A DNA stretch of 64,000 nucleotides from Acidiferrobacterales bacterium (GTDB lineage: Bacteria; Pseudomonadota; Gammaproteobacteria; Arenicellales; Poriferihabitantaceae), in assembly GCA_019633985.1 (NCBI GenBank), contig JAHQWE010000011.1:1-64000 (forward strand), read 5' to 3'. Positions within the stretch are counted from its first letter, which is position 1, and each line of letters opens with the position of its first letter. The position numbers and the translations under genes were made by a program. The notes beneath the pieces were generated by a model. It saw only the letters and a list, made by a program, of their open reading frames with translations. It did no database searches and was not told the origin of the DNA. Positions 9,117 to 18,487 of this stretch are shown here, one piece after another.

Positions 9117-9674
9117 TTAAGAGTTTGCGTTGGCTTTGGAAGACCAGTTTGCTTTTAGACCGACCAGTTTCTGTGTCACGTTGGCCAGTTTTAAAACTTT
9201 TTGAAGGCTATCCCGATCCATTTGCAGCAGTTTGTCTGACCACTTCGCTACCTGCTCCATCAGTTCACACATTTCCTGCATTCGGTTATAGGCGTAGGGG
9301 TTTGCTGGGGTTTCCTGAGAATCCAGTAGGGTATCTCTGAGCAGGGACAACGTCGGATCCAGCTCACGCTTGCGCCTTTCCTGGATGAGGGTCATGGCGA
9401 TATCCAGCGTATCTTCAGGCGTGGAGAAGTACTCTTTCCTGTCTCCAGGCAGATGTTGCAATTTCACGAGTTGCCAGGCCTGCAACTCTTTTAGACCCAT
9501 GCTGACATTGGATCGCGAGAGGTTGAGCGTTTCACTGATCTGATCTGCATTCAGCGGGTCTTCGCTAAGAAACAAGAGCGCGTACATTTGTCCGACAGTG
9601 CGATTAATCCCCCAGCGACTGCCCATTTCACCGAAGTGGAGTACGAAAGATTGTAAATCTGGAGAAAGATTCAT
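9117..9674 (-). CDS. GbsR/MarR-family transcriptional regulator of the cyd operon
   Basis: This 185-residue protein has a winged helix-turn-helix of the GbsR branch of the MarR superfamily. GINRTVGQMYALLFL leads into LNADQISETLNLSRSNVSMGL, the recognition region, followed by a helical dimerisation part. GbsR-like proteins often sit beside osmotic or respiratory genes. Here the gene is the first of a regulator-cydA-cydB operon with a 24-bp gap to cydA. A perfect 18-bp palindrome lies just upstream of its start, which suggests autoregulation. Its effector is not evident from sequence. Confidence 0.85.
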   Translation of the reverse strand: MNLSPDLQSFVLHFGEMGSRWGINRTVGQMYALLFLSEDPLNADQISETLNLSRSNVSMGLKELQAWQLVKLQHLPGDRKEYFSTPEDTLDIAMTLIQERRKRELDPTLSLLRDTLLDSQETPANPYAYNRMQEMCELMEQVAKWSDKLLQMDRDSLQKVLKLANVTQKLVGLKANWSSKANANS

Positions 9675-9686
9675 GATTTATTGTAT

Positions 9687-9704
9687 TTTCAGTAATTACT
9701 GAAA
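9687..9704. promoter_or_regulatory. Perfect 18-bp palindrome, likely operator of the GbsR-like regulator
   Basis: TTTCAGTAATTACTGAAA is a perfect inverted repeat 13 bp upstream of the regulator's start codon, in the 88-bp space shared with the divergent glycerate kinase gene. MarR/GbsR dimers bind AT-rich palindromes of this size. Its position suggests control of the regulator-cydAB operon and perhaps of the kinase gene. Binding is inferred. Confidence 0.55.
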
Positions 9705-9762
9705 TTATAGAAAAAAGTGGAATATAAATCAATAAACGCTAATTAAGAGTTGACCGGAGATC

Positions 9763-10794
9763 ATGATATTGAGAGATTTCATGGTTCTTGCGCTTAGGGC
9801 GCTTAACCAAATAAAAGCGCAAATGTGGCCAACTGAACAACGTTTTCTTCACGATGATCAACGTAACACGCTCTTTTCGAAAGTCGTAAATACATTTGAT
9901 CAATGTGTGCGAGATCAGGCAATTGATGTAGATCTGTCGGCTTATCTCCGCGACCTTTATTTGCCGCTGGCTGCCTGGCTCATGGAAAAAAAAACCGAGC
10001 AGGAAAAACCTCTGGTGATCGGAATTTGTGGTGGTCAGGGATCGGGCAAATCCACATCAACGGCGCTGTTGGCCACCACGCTAAAGGAGGGGTTTCAGTG
10101 CCGAGTGGCGAATCTTTCGATTGATGACATTTACAAAACCAGAGCAGAACGCAAACGTTTGGCGGAGGAGGTGCATCCTCTTTTCTTAACCAGAGGGGTG
10201 CCCATGACCCATGATGTTCGCCTGGGAATCGATACCATCGAAACGCTGTGTCATCAGGGGCAGGAGGATTCCTGCTCGCTCCCTCTGTTTGATAAAGCGA
10301 TCGATGACAGAGCAGATCGTTCCAGGTGGCCACTATTCAAGGGTAAACCGGATGTCATCATACTCGAAGGGTGGTGTGTGGGAGCGATAGCGGAAAGTGA
10401 AGTGAGCTTGGGTGCGCCAATTAATTCTCTGGAGCGGGATGAAGATCCGGATGGATGCTGGAGGCGGTGTGTCAATTCTGCGTTGCAAGATGAGTACCAG
10501 ACACTTTTTGCCTACCTCGATGTGTTAATGCTGTTGAAAGTAGAGAGTATGAAAAAAGTGTTTACCTGGAGACGGCTTCAGGAGAGAAAGCTTGCGCAAA
10601 AAGTTGCAGCAGATCCTTCGCCTGGTAGCGACATTCGGGTGATGTCAAAAAAACAGGTTGACAGATTTATTATGCACTACGAAAGACTCACCAGGCATAT
10701 TTTGCAAGAGATGCCGGAGCGAGCAGACATTGTTTTACCAATCGATGATACGCATAACCCAGCGGCTGTGCGGATCAATCAACCGATAATCTGA
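9763..10794 (+). CDS. D-glycerate kinase-like P-loop kinase
   Basis: This 343-residue protein has a Walker A motif GGQGSGKST at about residues 90-98, then a LSIDDIYKTRAERKRLA segment and LEGWCVG, all typical of the plant/yeast-type glycerate 3-kinase family (GLYK, Tda10). It would phosphorylate D-glycerate to 3-phosphoglycerate. A GGAG ribosome-binding site stands just before the ATG. The convergent neighbour is a hydroxypyruvate isomerase, which fits a glyoxylate-tartronate semialdehyde-glycerate route that feeds C2 compounds into glycolysis. It is divergent from the GbsR-like regulator. Confidence 0.85.
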   Translation: MILRDFMVLALRALNQIKAQMWPTEQRFLHDDQRNTLFSKVVNTFDQCVRDQAIDVDLSAYLRDLYLPLAAWLMEKKTEQEKPLVIGICGGQGSGKSTSTALLATTLKEGFQCRVANLSIDDIYKTRAERKRLAEEVHPLFLTRGVPMTHDVRLGIDTIETLCHQGQEDSCSLPLFDKAIDDRADRSRWPLFKGKPDVIILEGWCVGAIAESEVSLGAPINSLERDEDPDGCWRRCVNSALQDEYQTLFAYLDVLMLLKVESMKKVFTWRRLQERKLAQKVAADPSPGSDIRVMSKKQVDRFIMHYERLTRHILQEMPERADIVLPIDDTHNPAAVRINQPII

Positions 10795-10815
10795 TATTCG
10801 TCTTGCAGCAGCTTT

Positions 10816-11604
10816 TTAAGGAGTTGTTTGGTAACCCGCTAGCCAGCTTAATCCCTCATCCGTCGTAGAGGCGGGAATATATTCTGCGCCGATAAATCCC
10901 TGGTATCCCAATTTGTCGATGGCGTCCAGCAGCCAGGGGTAATTGATTTCGCCGCTGTCGGGTTCTCCTCTGCCGGGAACAGCAGCAATTTGAATATGGT
11001 CGACATAGGGTAGTGCGTTTGATAACTGACCTAAGATGTTTCCTTCTGTCATTTGTACGTGATAGCAGTCGAACATGAGCCCAATATTCGTGATCTGATG
11101 TTTGAGACGCAGCGCTTCAATAATTGCAATTCCTTGGGCGGTTCTGTGCAATACATAACCGGGTTTGTCTATTTGATTAATCGGTTCGATAAGAATGCTG
11201 ATCTGGTTTTCCGCCGCCCGTTTGCAGGCGTAGGTCAGGTTTTGCAGAAAACAAGCGTTCGCACACGCAGCATCTTGATGCAATCCGGCCATCACGTGGA
11301 CGCGACTGGCGCTGATTTTCATGGCGTAATCGAGCGCCTGATCGATCGCGGCCCGAGCCCGATCTTCTTCACCTGGAACAGCGCACAGGCCAAACTCGCC
11401 GTCCGAAATTTCTCCTGGATGCGTGTTGAGAGCTAGCATGACCAGTCCAGTTTCTCGGAGGGCTGCAGATACTTCATTGGGGTCTGAGTCATAGGGGAAG
11501 TGGCATTCTACTGCGGAAAATCCTGCTTTTTTCGCCGCAAGAATCCGTTCAGGTAAAGAGAGTTCCTGCCAGAGGAACCCAAGGTTGGCTGAAAATTGAA
11601 CCAT
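10816..11604 (-). CDS. hyi: Hydroxypyruvate isomerase family protein (TIM barrel)
   Basis: This 262-residue AP-endonuclease-2-type TIM barrel starts with the family's typical FSANLGFLWQELSLPERI. It has metal-ligand segments LIEPIN, MFDCYHVQ, DHIQIAAVPGRGEPDSGEI and GAEYIPA. The family interconverts hydroxypyruvate and tartronate semialdehyde in glyoxylate metabolism; some members (OtnI) act on 2-oxo-tetronate. Its stop lies 22 bp from the stop of the convergent glycerate kinase gene, so the two form a functional neighbourhood but not an operon. A DHIQ...GRGEPDSGE block is a strong family marker. Confidence 0.9.
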   Translation of the reverse strand: MVQFSANLGFLWQELSLPERILAAKKAGFSAVECHFPYDSDPNEVSAALRETGLVMLALNTHPGEISDGEFGLCAVPGEEDRARAAIDQALDYAMKISASRVHVMAGLHQDAACANACFLQNLTYACKRAAENQISILIEPINQIDKPGYVLHRTAQGIAIIEALRLKHQITNIGLMFDCYHVQMTEGNILGQLSNALPYVDHIQIAAVPGRGEPDSGEINYPWLLDAIDKLGYQGFIGAEYIPASTTDEGLSWLAGYQTTP

Positions 11605-11769
11605 AGAGTTAGAGAAACATTTCGAAAGACGCCCGCATTCTAGAGTGTATTTGCCGTGGTTTGTACGGAGATTGTTGCAAGATGATGGAATGGTCTACAT
11701 TTCTTATCCTGGGGCTGTTTGGTGACGTATTTTGCGGAAGTGAGATCGGCTTGATGGATTGCTGCACTG

Positions 11770-11775
11770 TATAAT
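11770..11775 (+). promoter_or_regulatory. Consensus -10 box upstream of the Sel1/SH3 gene
   Basis: TATAAT stands 29 bp before the ATG at 11805, which would give a transcript starting near 11782. No good -35 box at the usual distance was seen, so this rests on the -10 match and position only. Confidence 0.4.
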
Positions 11776-11804
11776 CGCCACCCCAGAACTTCTCCAAATG
11801 CTTG

Positions 11805-14066
11805 ATGTTCCAACCGGTTTTCCGTCTCTTCGTTACCGCTTTAATGACCGTGTTCCTCAGCACGGGTGGCGCCATGGTTTATGCGCAAGATTCGGAACAG
11901 AGCGCAGTAAAGAACGAACTGCAAGGCGCTATTGAGGCATATCAAAAGGGTAACCAAGGTGATGTGATCCGTTATTTCATGCAGCGAGGATATGAAGGAA
12001 ACGTCGCCGCACAGTTTAATTTGGGGGTGATCAACTATCAAAGAGAGGAGAGCAAGGTTGGTCTGCGTGAGGCAAGATTCTGGTTTTCTGAAGCAGCGGA
12101 AGAGGGCGATCTGGTTGCCCAGATGAACTTAGGATTGCTGGAAATCGATTTGGGTCTCGCTCAATCCGACAATGATCTGCTTGAATCAGGAACACGGTGG
12201 TTACGACGTTCGGCGGAGTCCGGATATCACCCTGCTCAGGTAAATCTGGGGGCGATGCTTGCTGCGGGGAAAATTGTTTCCCCCTATGAAAATGAAGGCG
12301 CGGCATGGTTGCGTGTGGCATCAAAAGCTGGTGATCCGCGTGCCGCTCAAATTCTGCAACTGCTTGCAGGTTCTGAGCCAGATGAATCAGTTTTGTCTCT
12401 GGCGTATCCGGTCGAGCTGCAGCTACGAGGGGCGCCCTATCGTGGTGGTAGCAAAGTGAAAATCGATAGTGCGCCGGTCTATGCGGAGCCTTCGCAGGAT
12501 CTTCCCCCTATTGCATCCATGACCGCAGGCGCGCTAGTTGAGGTGCTTGATCGGGATCGAGATTGGGTAAGCGTTAAGATTCCCGCGGGATTACCCGTTT
12601 GGATTTTCGCAAGTACCGTGGACATTGAGTCTGGATTCGTTCGAGTGAACCGCTTGGAGGTGCCGCTCTATACCGCACCCAACAACGAAGAGAACGCAAT
12701 CGGATTGGGTACGGTGACTAAAGGAGAGGTGCTGCATCTGATAGAAGAACGCGGTGACTGGCTCCTTGTGCGATCACCGGAGCGATTTGCCGGTTGGATG
12801 CGGTACGCGGATATTGAGTCAAAAATCGCTGATTTCATTGCTGACAGCGACGAGCCAATGGTGGATGGCAAACGCTACAGTTTGGAATCACTGGAAAAGA
12901 AGGGCCGGCACACTGCCGTTATGATCAGCGATGCAGAAGTATTGAAGCAACCTGATAGGAGCAGCGCTGTGGTTGGTGTTGTGGAGCGTAATCTAAAGGT
13001 GCAAGTGATCGAGCAAAAAAACGATTATGTTTTTGCCAAGAATATTCGCATCACCGGTTGGGTCAGTGCAGAGCTTCTGCGATTTGAAAATAGTCTCAAC
13101 GGTAGCGAACGAGTTGCCATTGTTGATACGGAAACCGCACGGGTCCGCAGCAGACCAAGTGTAGACTCAAAACAAATCGGTCAGTTAGTGCGAAATCAAA
13201 AAGTAGTCGTCGTCACTAAACGGGAAGGTTGGGTGCGAGTAGAGATCGGAGAAGGATCAGGCTGGATTCTGGCGCGACTGATTTCTGAACCAAGCACCGA
13301 AGAAAGCGCGGCCATTTCCAATGAGTCTGAGATCATCGCAACAGAGCTCGAAAAAGAAGTCGGTGAAGAAGAACAAATTGCGAGCTCGGACACTTCGCCA
13401 GACCTGGCAAGTATGCAATCTGAAACGTCCGCAGGGAATCTAATCGATGATAAAGAGGTGCTTGATCTTCAATCGAGTGTTGAGTATCTGGATTCCACAT
13501 CTGCTGGTTCCGAGAATATAGTGGTCGATTTATCTGTCGAGGCAGCGATAGTGCAAAAGAGGATTACGCGGGAAGTGGGAAAGGAAGAGCAGATTGCTGA
13601 GACCGAAGCCGAACAAACAACCGAAAATGACGAACAACCGGAGGTTCCTGCACAACCGTCCGGCGCCCAAGAGAATGGCGACAGCAACGTTCTTTATCGA
13701 ACAAACCAGGGCGCAATTTTATACGCGTCAGATAGCGTTGAGTCCCAGCCGCTCGGCAGGTTGCTTTCGGTAACAAAAGTGGAAGGAAAAGCCGATTTCT
13801 CGATGCTTCCATTGATCAATCCGGCGCCAGTTTACGGCTGGGTGTATGCCAGCTTAACCAGGTTAAATGCAGGAAAAGCTGAAATCATTACCGACGGTGT
13901 ACGTATTCGCCTAGATCCTACGACTGCACGTAAAAATATTATCGGAGCGCGTAATCAGGGGGATGAACTAACGGTACTGGAACAGCAGGGTGACTGGGTG
14001 AAGGTGGTCTTGGATCCCGTGGAAGGTTGGGTTTCCGCAGTGAACCTGGAGCGCATGGACAACTAG
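11805..14066 (+). CDS. Large exported protein with Sel1-like repeats and about six SH3-type repeats
   Basis: This protein of about 753 residues begins with a signal peptide ending near AMVYAQ. Next come Sel1/TPR-like repeats (about residues 45-200, with NVAAQFNLG, VAQMNLG and PAQVNLG blocks). Four clear bacterial SH3 repeats follow to about residue 490, each ending in a W-V/W-I signature such as DWVSVKIP or GWVRVEIG. After an acidic Glu-rich linker (about 490-625) come one degenerate and one good SH3 repeat, ending GWVSAVNLE. Proteins of this kind act in the periplasm, with SH3 repeats binding peptidoglycan or partners. The ATG at 11805 is preferred over a TTG one codon earlier. The exact role is unknown; it appears monocistronic and converges on the ABC operon. 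Confidence 0.8.
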   Translation: MFQPVFRLFVTALMTVFLSTGGAMVYAQDSEQSAVKNELQGAIEAYQKGNQGDVIRYFMQRGYEGNVAAQFNLGVINYQREESKVGLREARFWFSEAAEEGDLVAQMNLGLLEIDLGLAQSDNDLLESGTRWLRRSAESGYHPAQVNLGAMLAAGKIVSPYENEGAAWLRVASKAGDPRAAQILQLLAGSEPDESVLSLAYPVELQLRGAPYRGGSKVKIDSAPVYAEPSQDLPPIASMTAGALVEVLDRDRDWVSVKIPAGLPVWIFASTVDIESGFVRVNRLEVPLYTAPNNEENAIGLGTVTKGEVLHLIEERGDWLLVRSPERFAGWMRYADIESKIADFIADSDEPMVDGKRYSLESLEKKGRHTAVMISDAEVLKQPDRSSAVVGVVERNLKVQVIEQKNDYVFAKNIRITGWVSAELLRFENSLNGSERVAIVDTETARVRSRPSVDSKQIGQLVRNQKVVVVTKREGWVRVEIGEGSGWILARLISEPSTEESAAISNESEIIATELEKEVGEEEQIASSDTSPDLASMQSETSAGNLIDDKEVLDLQSSVEYLDSTSAGSENIVVDLSVEAAIVQKRITREVGKEEQIAETEAEQTTENDEQPEVPAQPSGAQENGDSNVLYRTNQGAILYASDSVESQPLGRLLSVTKVEGKADFSMLPLINPAPVYGWVYASLTRLNAGKAEIITDGVRIRLDPTTARKNIIGARNQGDELTVLEQQGDWVKVVLDPVEGWVSAVNLERMDN

Positions 14067-14105
14067 TCGGGGTTCAAGGCGTTGGAGATCGATATCGCCG
14101 ATATC

Positions 14106-15977
14106 TCATAACTGGTAGTCAAGAAAACCACCTGATTGTCTGGACCATAAGCTCGCATATAACCCGCCATCTTTGACTAGCTCTGCATGCTTTCCCGATT
14201 CAACGATATGACCCTTATCCATAATAATCAGACGATCCATTTCAGCAATCGTTGACAGGCGATGGGCGATTGCAATAACGGTCTTACCCTGCATGAGCTC
14301 GTAAAGACTTTCCTGAATTGCCGCTTCGACCTCAGAATCCAGAGCGCTAGTGGCTTCGTCCAGAATGAGTATCGGTGCATTCTTGAGCAATACTCGGGCA
14401 ATTGCGATGCGTTGTCTTTGCCCTCCAGAGAGTTTGACACCACGTTCTCCAACATGGGCCTGGTAACCTTTTCGACCACTTAGATCTGTCAGATCGGGGA
14501 TAAAGTCATCCGCTTTGGCACGTCTGGCCGCCTCATAAACTTCGTCATCTGACGCTTCGGGTCGGCCATAGCGGATATTATCTATTACCGAGCGATGAAG
14601 CAGAGATGTGTCCTGCGTGACCATGCCAATTCGCGAGCGCAAACTAGTTTGGGATACAGCAGAAATATTTTGATTGTCGATAGAAATCACGCCTCGCTCA
14701 ACATCGTAAAATCGAATCAATAAATTAATCAGTGTGGATTTTCCAGCGCCTGACCGACCGACAACACCAATTTTTTCTCCACCTTCTACAGACAAGGAAA
14801 AATTTTCGATGATGCCGCCGCTGCCGAACGGTTTTTCCTGACCATAGTTGAATGTGACGTTTTCGAATTTGATGCGCCCCTGATCGACTTGCAGGGTGTT
14901 GGCGTTGTCTTTGTCGATAATAGATACGTCACGAGAGATTGTTTCAATACCATCTTGAATCACACCAATGTTTTCGAATAAGCCCGCTATCTCCCACAGA
15001 ATCCACTGTGACATTCCCTGCATACGCAGTACCAGGCCCATGGCAAACGCGATTGCGCCGACGCTGACCGCACTGATTTGCCACAAATAAATTGACGTTG
15101 CCGCGACGGAAAATAACAAAATCGCATTGAGTGAAACCAGCGCCATTGTCATAAAAGTCGATAGACGCATCTGTCGATAAACCGTTTCAAGAAACTCGTT
15201 CATCCCCTCCCGTGCGTAAAGATCTTCCGCATCACCATCTGCGAACATTTTGACCGTGGTGATATTGGTGTAACTATCGACAACCCGTCCAGTGACCATA
15301 GATCGAGCTTCGGCTTGCTCCATGGATATTTGTCGCAGCCTGGGAATAAAGTACCGCAAGGTGACAATATATCCCGCTAACCAAAATATCATTGGCGCAG
15401 TCAGGCGTATGTCGCTTTGGGCAAACAGAACGATCGCGGCGGTAAAGTAGACCGCGACATAAAGTAATACTTCCGTCACTTTAATCACCGCGTCCCGCAC
15501 GCCCAGCGACGTTTGCATCATTTTCGCGGCGACCCTGCCGGCAAAGTCATTTTGATAAAATTCGATGCTTTGTCTTAGCAAGTATCGATGAGCCTGCCAT
15601 CGCGTTCTCATCGCGAAGTTCCCCAGCAGGCCCTGATGACTCACGGCTTCGTAGATGTATCGAATTGTGGGGGCGATGACGAGCACCAGAAAGCCGGTGG
15701 CGATAAGTTGTGTTTCGTAGGTTTCCCAGAAAGTCTCGGGCTGTTCCTCTGCAAGCCAATCAACGAGCTCTCCGACGAACGCAAAGAGATAGACGTCTAT
15801 CACTGACCCGATCACAGACAAGATCGCACAAACCAAAATCAGGGGCCAGAAAGGTTTGGCATAGTGGGTGACAAAACCACTTAAGGTATTCGGCGGTCGT
15901 GAAGGAAGCTGTTCCGGAAACGGAGGGCAGTAGCTCTCGAGCCAGCTATGGAACCGCAGGACCTGAGCGTGGATCAT
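14106..15977 (-). CDS. ABC exporter, fused membrane and ATPase domains
   Basis: This 623-residue half-transporter has a type IV exporter membrane domain (about residues 30-330) and a C-terminal nucleotide-binding domain. The latter has Walker A GRSGAGKST, signature LSGGQRQRIA, Walker B ILILDEATSALD and an AHRLST switch His. It resembles MsbA/multidrug-type exporters; the substrate is unknown. The ATG at 15977 shares one base with the stop of the upstream FtsX-like permease gene (TGATG). That fixes the start over a 40-codon longer open frame and shows the exporter is the last gene of a three-gene ABC operon. Confidence 0.88.
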   Translation of the reverse strand: MIHAQVLRFHSWLESYCPPFPEQLPSRPPNTLSGFVTHYAKPFWPLILVCAILSVIGSVIDVYLFAFVGELVDWLAEEQPETFWETYETQLIATGFLVLVIAPTIRYIYEAVSHQGLLGNFAMRTRWQAHRYLLRQSIEFYQNDFAGRVAAKMMQTSLGVRDAVIKVTEVLLYVAVYFTAAIVLFAQSDIRLTAPMIFWLAGYIVTLRYFIPRLRQISMEQAEARSMVTGRVVDSYTNITTVKMFADGDAEDLYAREGMNEFLETVYRQMRLSTFMTMALVSLNAILLFSVAATSIYLWQISAVSVGAIAFAMGLVLRMQGMSQWILWEIAGLFENIGVIQDGIETISRDVSIIDKDNANTLQVDQGRIKFENVTFNYGQEKPFGSGGIIENFSLSVEGGEKIGVVGRSGAGKSTLINLLIRFYDVERGVISIDNQNISAVSQTSLRSRIGMVTQDTSLLHRSVIDNIRYGRPEASDDEVYEAARRAKADDFIPDLTDLSGRKGYQAHVGERGVKLSGGQRQRIAIARVLLKNAPILILDEATSALDSEVEAAIQESLYELMQGKTVIAIAHRLSTIAEMDRLIIMDKGHIVESGKHAELVKDGGLYASLWSRQSGGFLDYQL

Positions 15978-18487
15978 CAGGCGCGTAAGGTTCTCAATGA
16001 CTGCATTGGCGGTTGCAACAAAATCTTTCGACTGCTGATCACACCAGCAAGACCAACCAGTAGTGCAGAGAACAGAGGAACAAACAACCACGCCCACCAG
16101 GTGGGTACGTAGCTCAATTCAAAAATTCTCTGGTAGAGCTGCGCAACAATGATCTCTGCGCCGGCAACACCTATCAGGCCACTCAGAAAACCCATGCCAG
16201 CAAATTCGCTCCATTGATTGATTTTCAAAAGCTTTCTATCTGCACCCAGGGTTCTCACCAATGCACCTTCTCGTAGCCGATCATTCATACTCGACTGTAT
16301 CGCAGAGAGCGTGACAACGAAACCCGCCGCCAATACGAACAAAAGAATCGATTCAATCGCCAGTGTCACCTGGGTGATGATGGTCTTCACTTGGTTTAAT
16401 ATGGCATCCATTTCGAGCAGAGTGATCGATGGAAACTGCTTAAGCATGTCAACGAGTTGCTTTTTTCGGGTCGGTTCCAAATAAAAACTGTTAATCCAGG
16501 TGGTAGGCAGATCGTCCAGGGCACCTGGCTGGAAGACCATGTAAAAATTGGGATTGAAATTATCCCACTTTACGGAGCGAATGCTGCTAACTACCGCTTC
16601 CCAGTCCCGATCCCCGGTAAAAAAAGTTAAGCGATCACCCACCCCGATCGCCAGGCGCTCTGCCAGTTGCTGCTCAACCGAGACTTTGGTGATTTGTCCG
16701 GAAGTGGCCTCTCCGTCCCACCATTCTCCTTCCAGCAGTTTGTTGTCTGGAGGTAGCGTCGGCGACCACGTGAGATTGAGCTCTCTGCTTAAGCTTTCAT
16801 GCCGTCGTTCTTCCTTGCTTACGTGCTCGACCATCGGTTTATCATTGACACGGGTCAACCTGCCGCGGATAACGGGGTAAAGTTGATCTGCCCGAATATT
16901 TTTGGATTGAATAAATTCCTCATAATCGGCTGTTTCGTCTTTTTGAATATTCAACACAAAATGGTTGGGGGCGTCATCAGGAATGGTGCCTTGCCAGGTG
17001 GTCACAAGCTCTGTTCGCAAAAACACCACCACGAGCATCGCCATAATAGTTAGCCCGAAAGCCATCGTTTGTGAAACCGCTTCCCGTCTGCGCCGCAGAA
17101 AATTACGTATCCCTGCTCGCAGCCTGAGGGGGAAGGAAGGCAAGAGCCAGGAAATCGCAGCGAATAGTAGGCGAATACCAATCATGGCGATGATAATGAC
17201 GATTGCGCTACCGATCAGAATACTTAGCGTCAGCGTAATATTGCCAGTATAAAACCACATCAGCATCATCACCATTACCGCCGCACCGCCGTAGACCAGC
17301 AGAGCGGAAAGTGGATATGGAGAAAGATCGTGTCGTAGAACACGCAAAGGTGAAACAGATTTCAGTCTCAAAACAGAGGGCAAAGTGAAGCCAAGGAGAA
17401 CAATGAAGGAAAGTGCCATGCCCGACGCCGCCGGTGTCAGTGTTGCCGAAGGCAGGTTTTCAGGTAGTAAATCGCTGATCAGCATAAACAACCCACCCTG
17501 CGCTGCCCATCCGGCAAGATTACCCAGAATGCCACCGATGAAGGCCAACAGACAAAGCTGGATCAAATAGATTCGCAATATGTCATTTTGTTGAGCCCCC
17601 AGGCATCGTAACAAGGCGCTGGTATCATAATGTCGCTCGCTGTAGTGACGACCACTGTTAGCAATCGCGACAGCGGCCAGCAGCAGAGCAAGAAGACTGG
17701 CTAGCCCCATATATTGCTTCGCCTTGGAAAGCGCTTCACTGACGGCAGGCCGGTCCTCATCCAAGTTACGAATTCTTTGGCCTGGTTCAGCGTGGTTTTC
17801 CAGCCACTCGCTTAGTGATTCAACCGCATCGCTATTTCCCGCAAACATCTGTCGATACCAAACCCGACTTCCGGGTTGCACAATGTTCGTCGCCGCAAGA
17901 TCTTCCTTGGCAATCATGACGCGCGGATTGAAACTGTAAAAATTATTTCCACGATCGGGCTCGTAGGTGAGGATACGGTTGGCGGTAAATGTACTGTCGC
18001 CAATTTGAATTTTGTCGCCGAGTTCCAGCTGCAGAGTTTGTAAAACCCGCGCTTCTAGCCATATATTTCCCCGACTTGGGCCCGAGGTTACCGATTTTTC
18101 GGGGCCAAACAGTTCATCCGTGATTCTGACAGCGCCTTTAAGGGGATATTCCGCGCTCACTGATTTGACCGATACCAGCACAATTTCGTCGCCCGCACTG
18201 GCTACGGTCATAAAACGCTGGGTCTCTGCAGATTTCAGGCCAAGTTGTTCAGCTTGTTGACGGACTTCAGCACTAATCGGTCTCGAGCTTGAGAAGACCA
18301 GATCTCCACCAATCAGGTTATTGGCATTGGTGACCATGGCACGGCTGATACGATCTGAGAAATGTCCAATGGCGGTGTGGCTCGCAATGGCTACAATGAG
18401 TGCGAGTAACAGAACAGTGAATTCACCGCTCTTCCACTCACGCCACATCAAACGGGGAGCAAAACGAAGCTGTTGCGCAAGCGTCAT
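15977..18487 (-). CDS. ybbP: YbbP-type ABC permease (FtsX/MacB superfamily)
   Basis: This 836-residue protein has an N-terminal membrane segment, a periplasmic region, a central membrane block (about 250-490), a second periplasmic region and three C-terminal helices ending near residue 830. This is the ten-helix arrangement of YbbP-like permeases. The start at 18487 overlaps the ATPase stop in ATGA, which sets it 18 codons inside a longer open frame. In E. coli the same pair (ybbA-ybbP) lies divergent from tesA, exactly as here. The family is thought to move lipids or lipoprotein-like substrates at the inner membrane; the substrate is not established. Confidence 0.9.
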   Translation of the reverse strand: MTLAQQLRFAPRLMWREWKSGEFTVLLLALIVAIASHTAIGHFSDRISRAMVTNANNLIGGDLVFSSSRPISAEVRQQAEQLGLKSAETQRFMTVASAGDEIVLVSVKSVSAEYPLKGAVRITDELFGPEKSVTSGPSRGNIWLEARVLQTLQLELGDKIQIGDSTFTANRILTYEPDRGNNFYSFNPRVMIAKEDLAATNIVQPGSRVWYRQMFAGNSDAVESLSEWLENHAEPGQRIRNLDEDRPAVSEALSKAKQYMGLASLLALLLAAVAIANSGRHYSERHYDTSALLRCLGAQQNDILRIYLIQLCLLAFIGGILGNLAGWAAQGGLFMLISDLLPENLPSATLTPAASGMALSFIVLLGFTLPSVLRLKSVSPLRVLRHDLSPYPLSALLVYGGAAVMVMMLMWFYTGNITLTLSILIGSAIVIIIAMIGIRLLFAAISWLLPSFPLRLRAGIRNFLRRRREAVSQTMAFGLTIMAMLVVVFLRTELVTTWQGTIPDDAPNHFVLNIQKDETADYEEFIQSKNIRADQLYPVIRGRLTRVNDKPMVEHVSKEERRHESLSRELNLTWSPTLPPDNKLLEGEWWDGEATSGQITKVSVEQQLAERLAIGVGDRLTFFTGDRDWEAVVSSIRSVKWDNFNPNFYMVFQPGALDDLPTTWINSFYLEPTRKKQLVDMLKQFPSITLLEMDAILNQVKTIITQVTLAIESILLFVLAAGFVVTLSAIQSSMNDRLREGALVRTLGADRKLLKINQWSEFAGMGFLSGLIGVAGAEIIVAQLYQRIFELSYVPTWWAWLFVPLFSALLVGLAGVISSRKILLQPPMQSLRTLRA

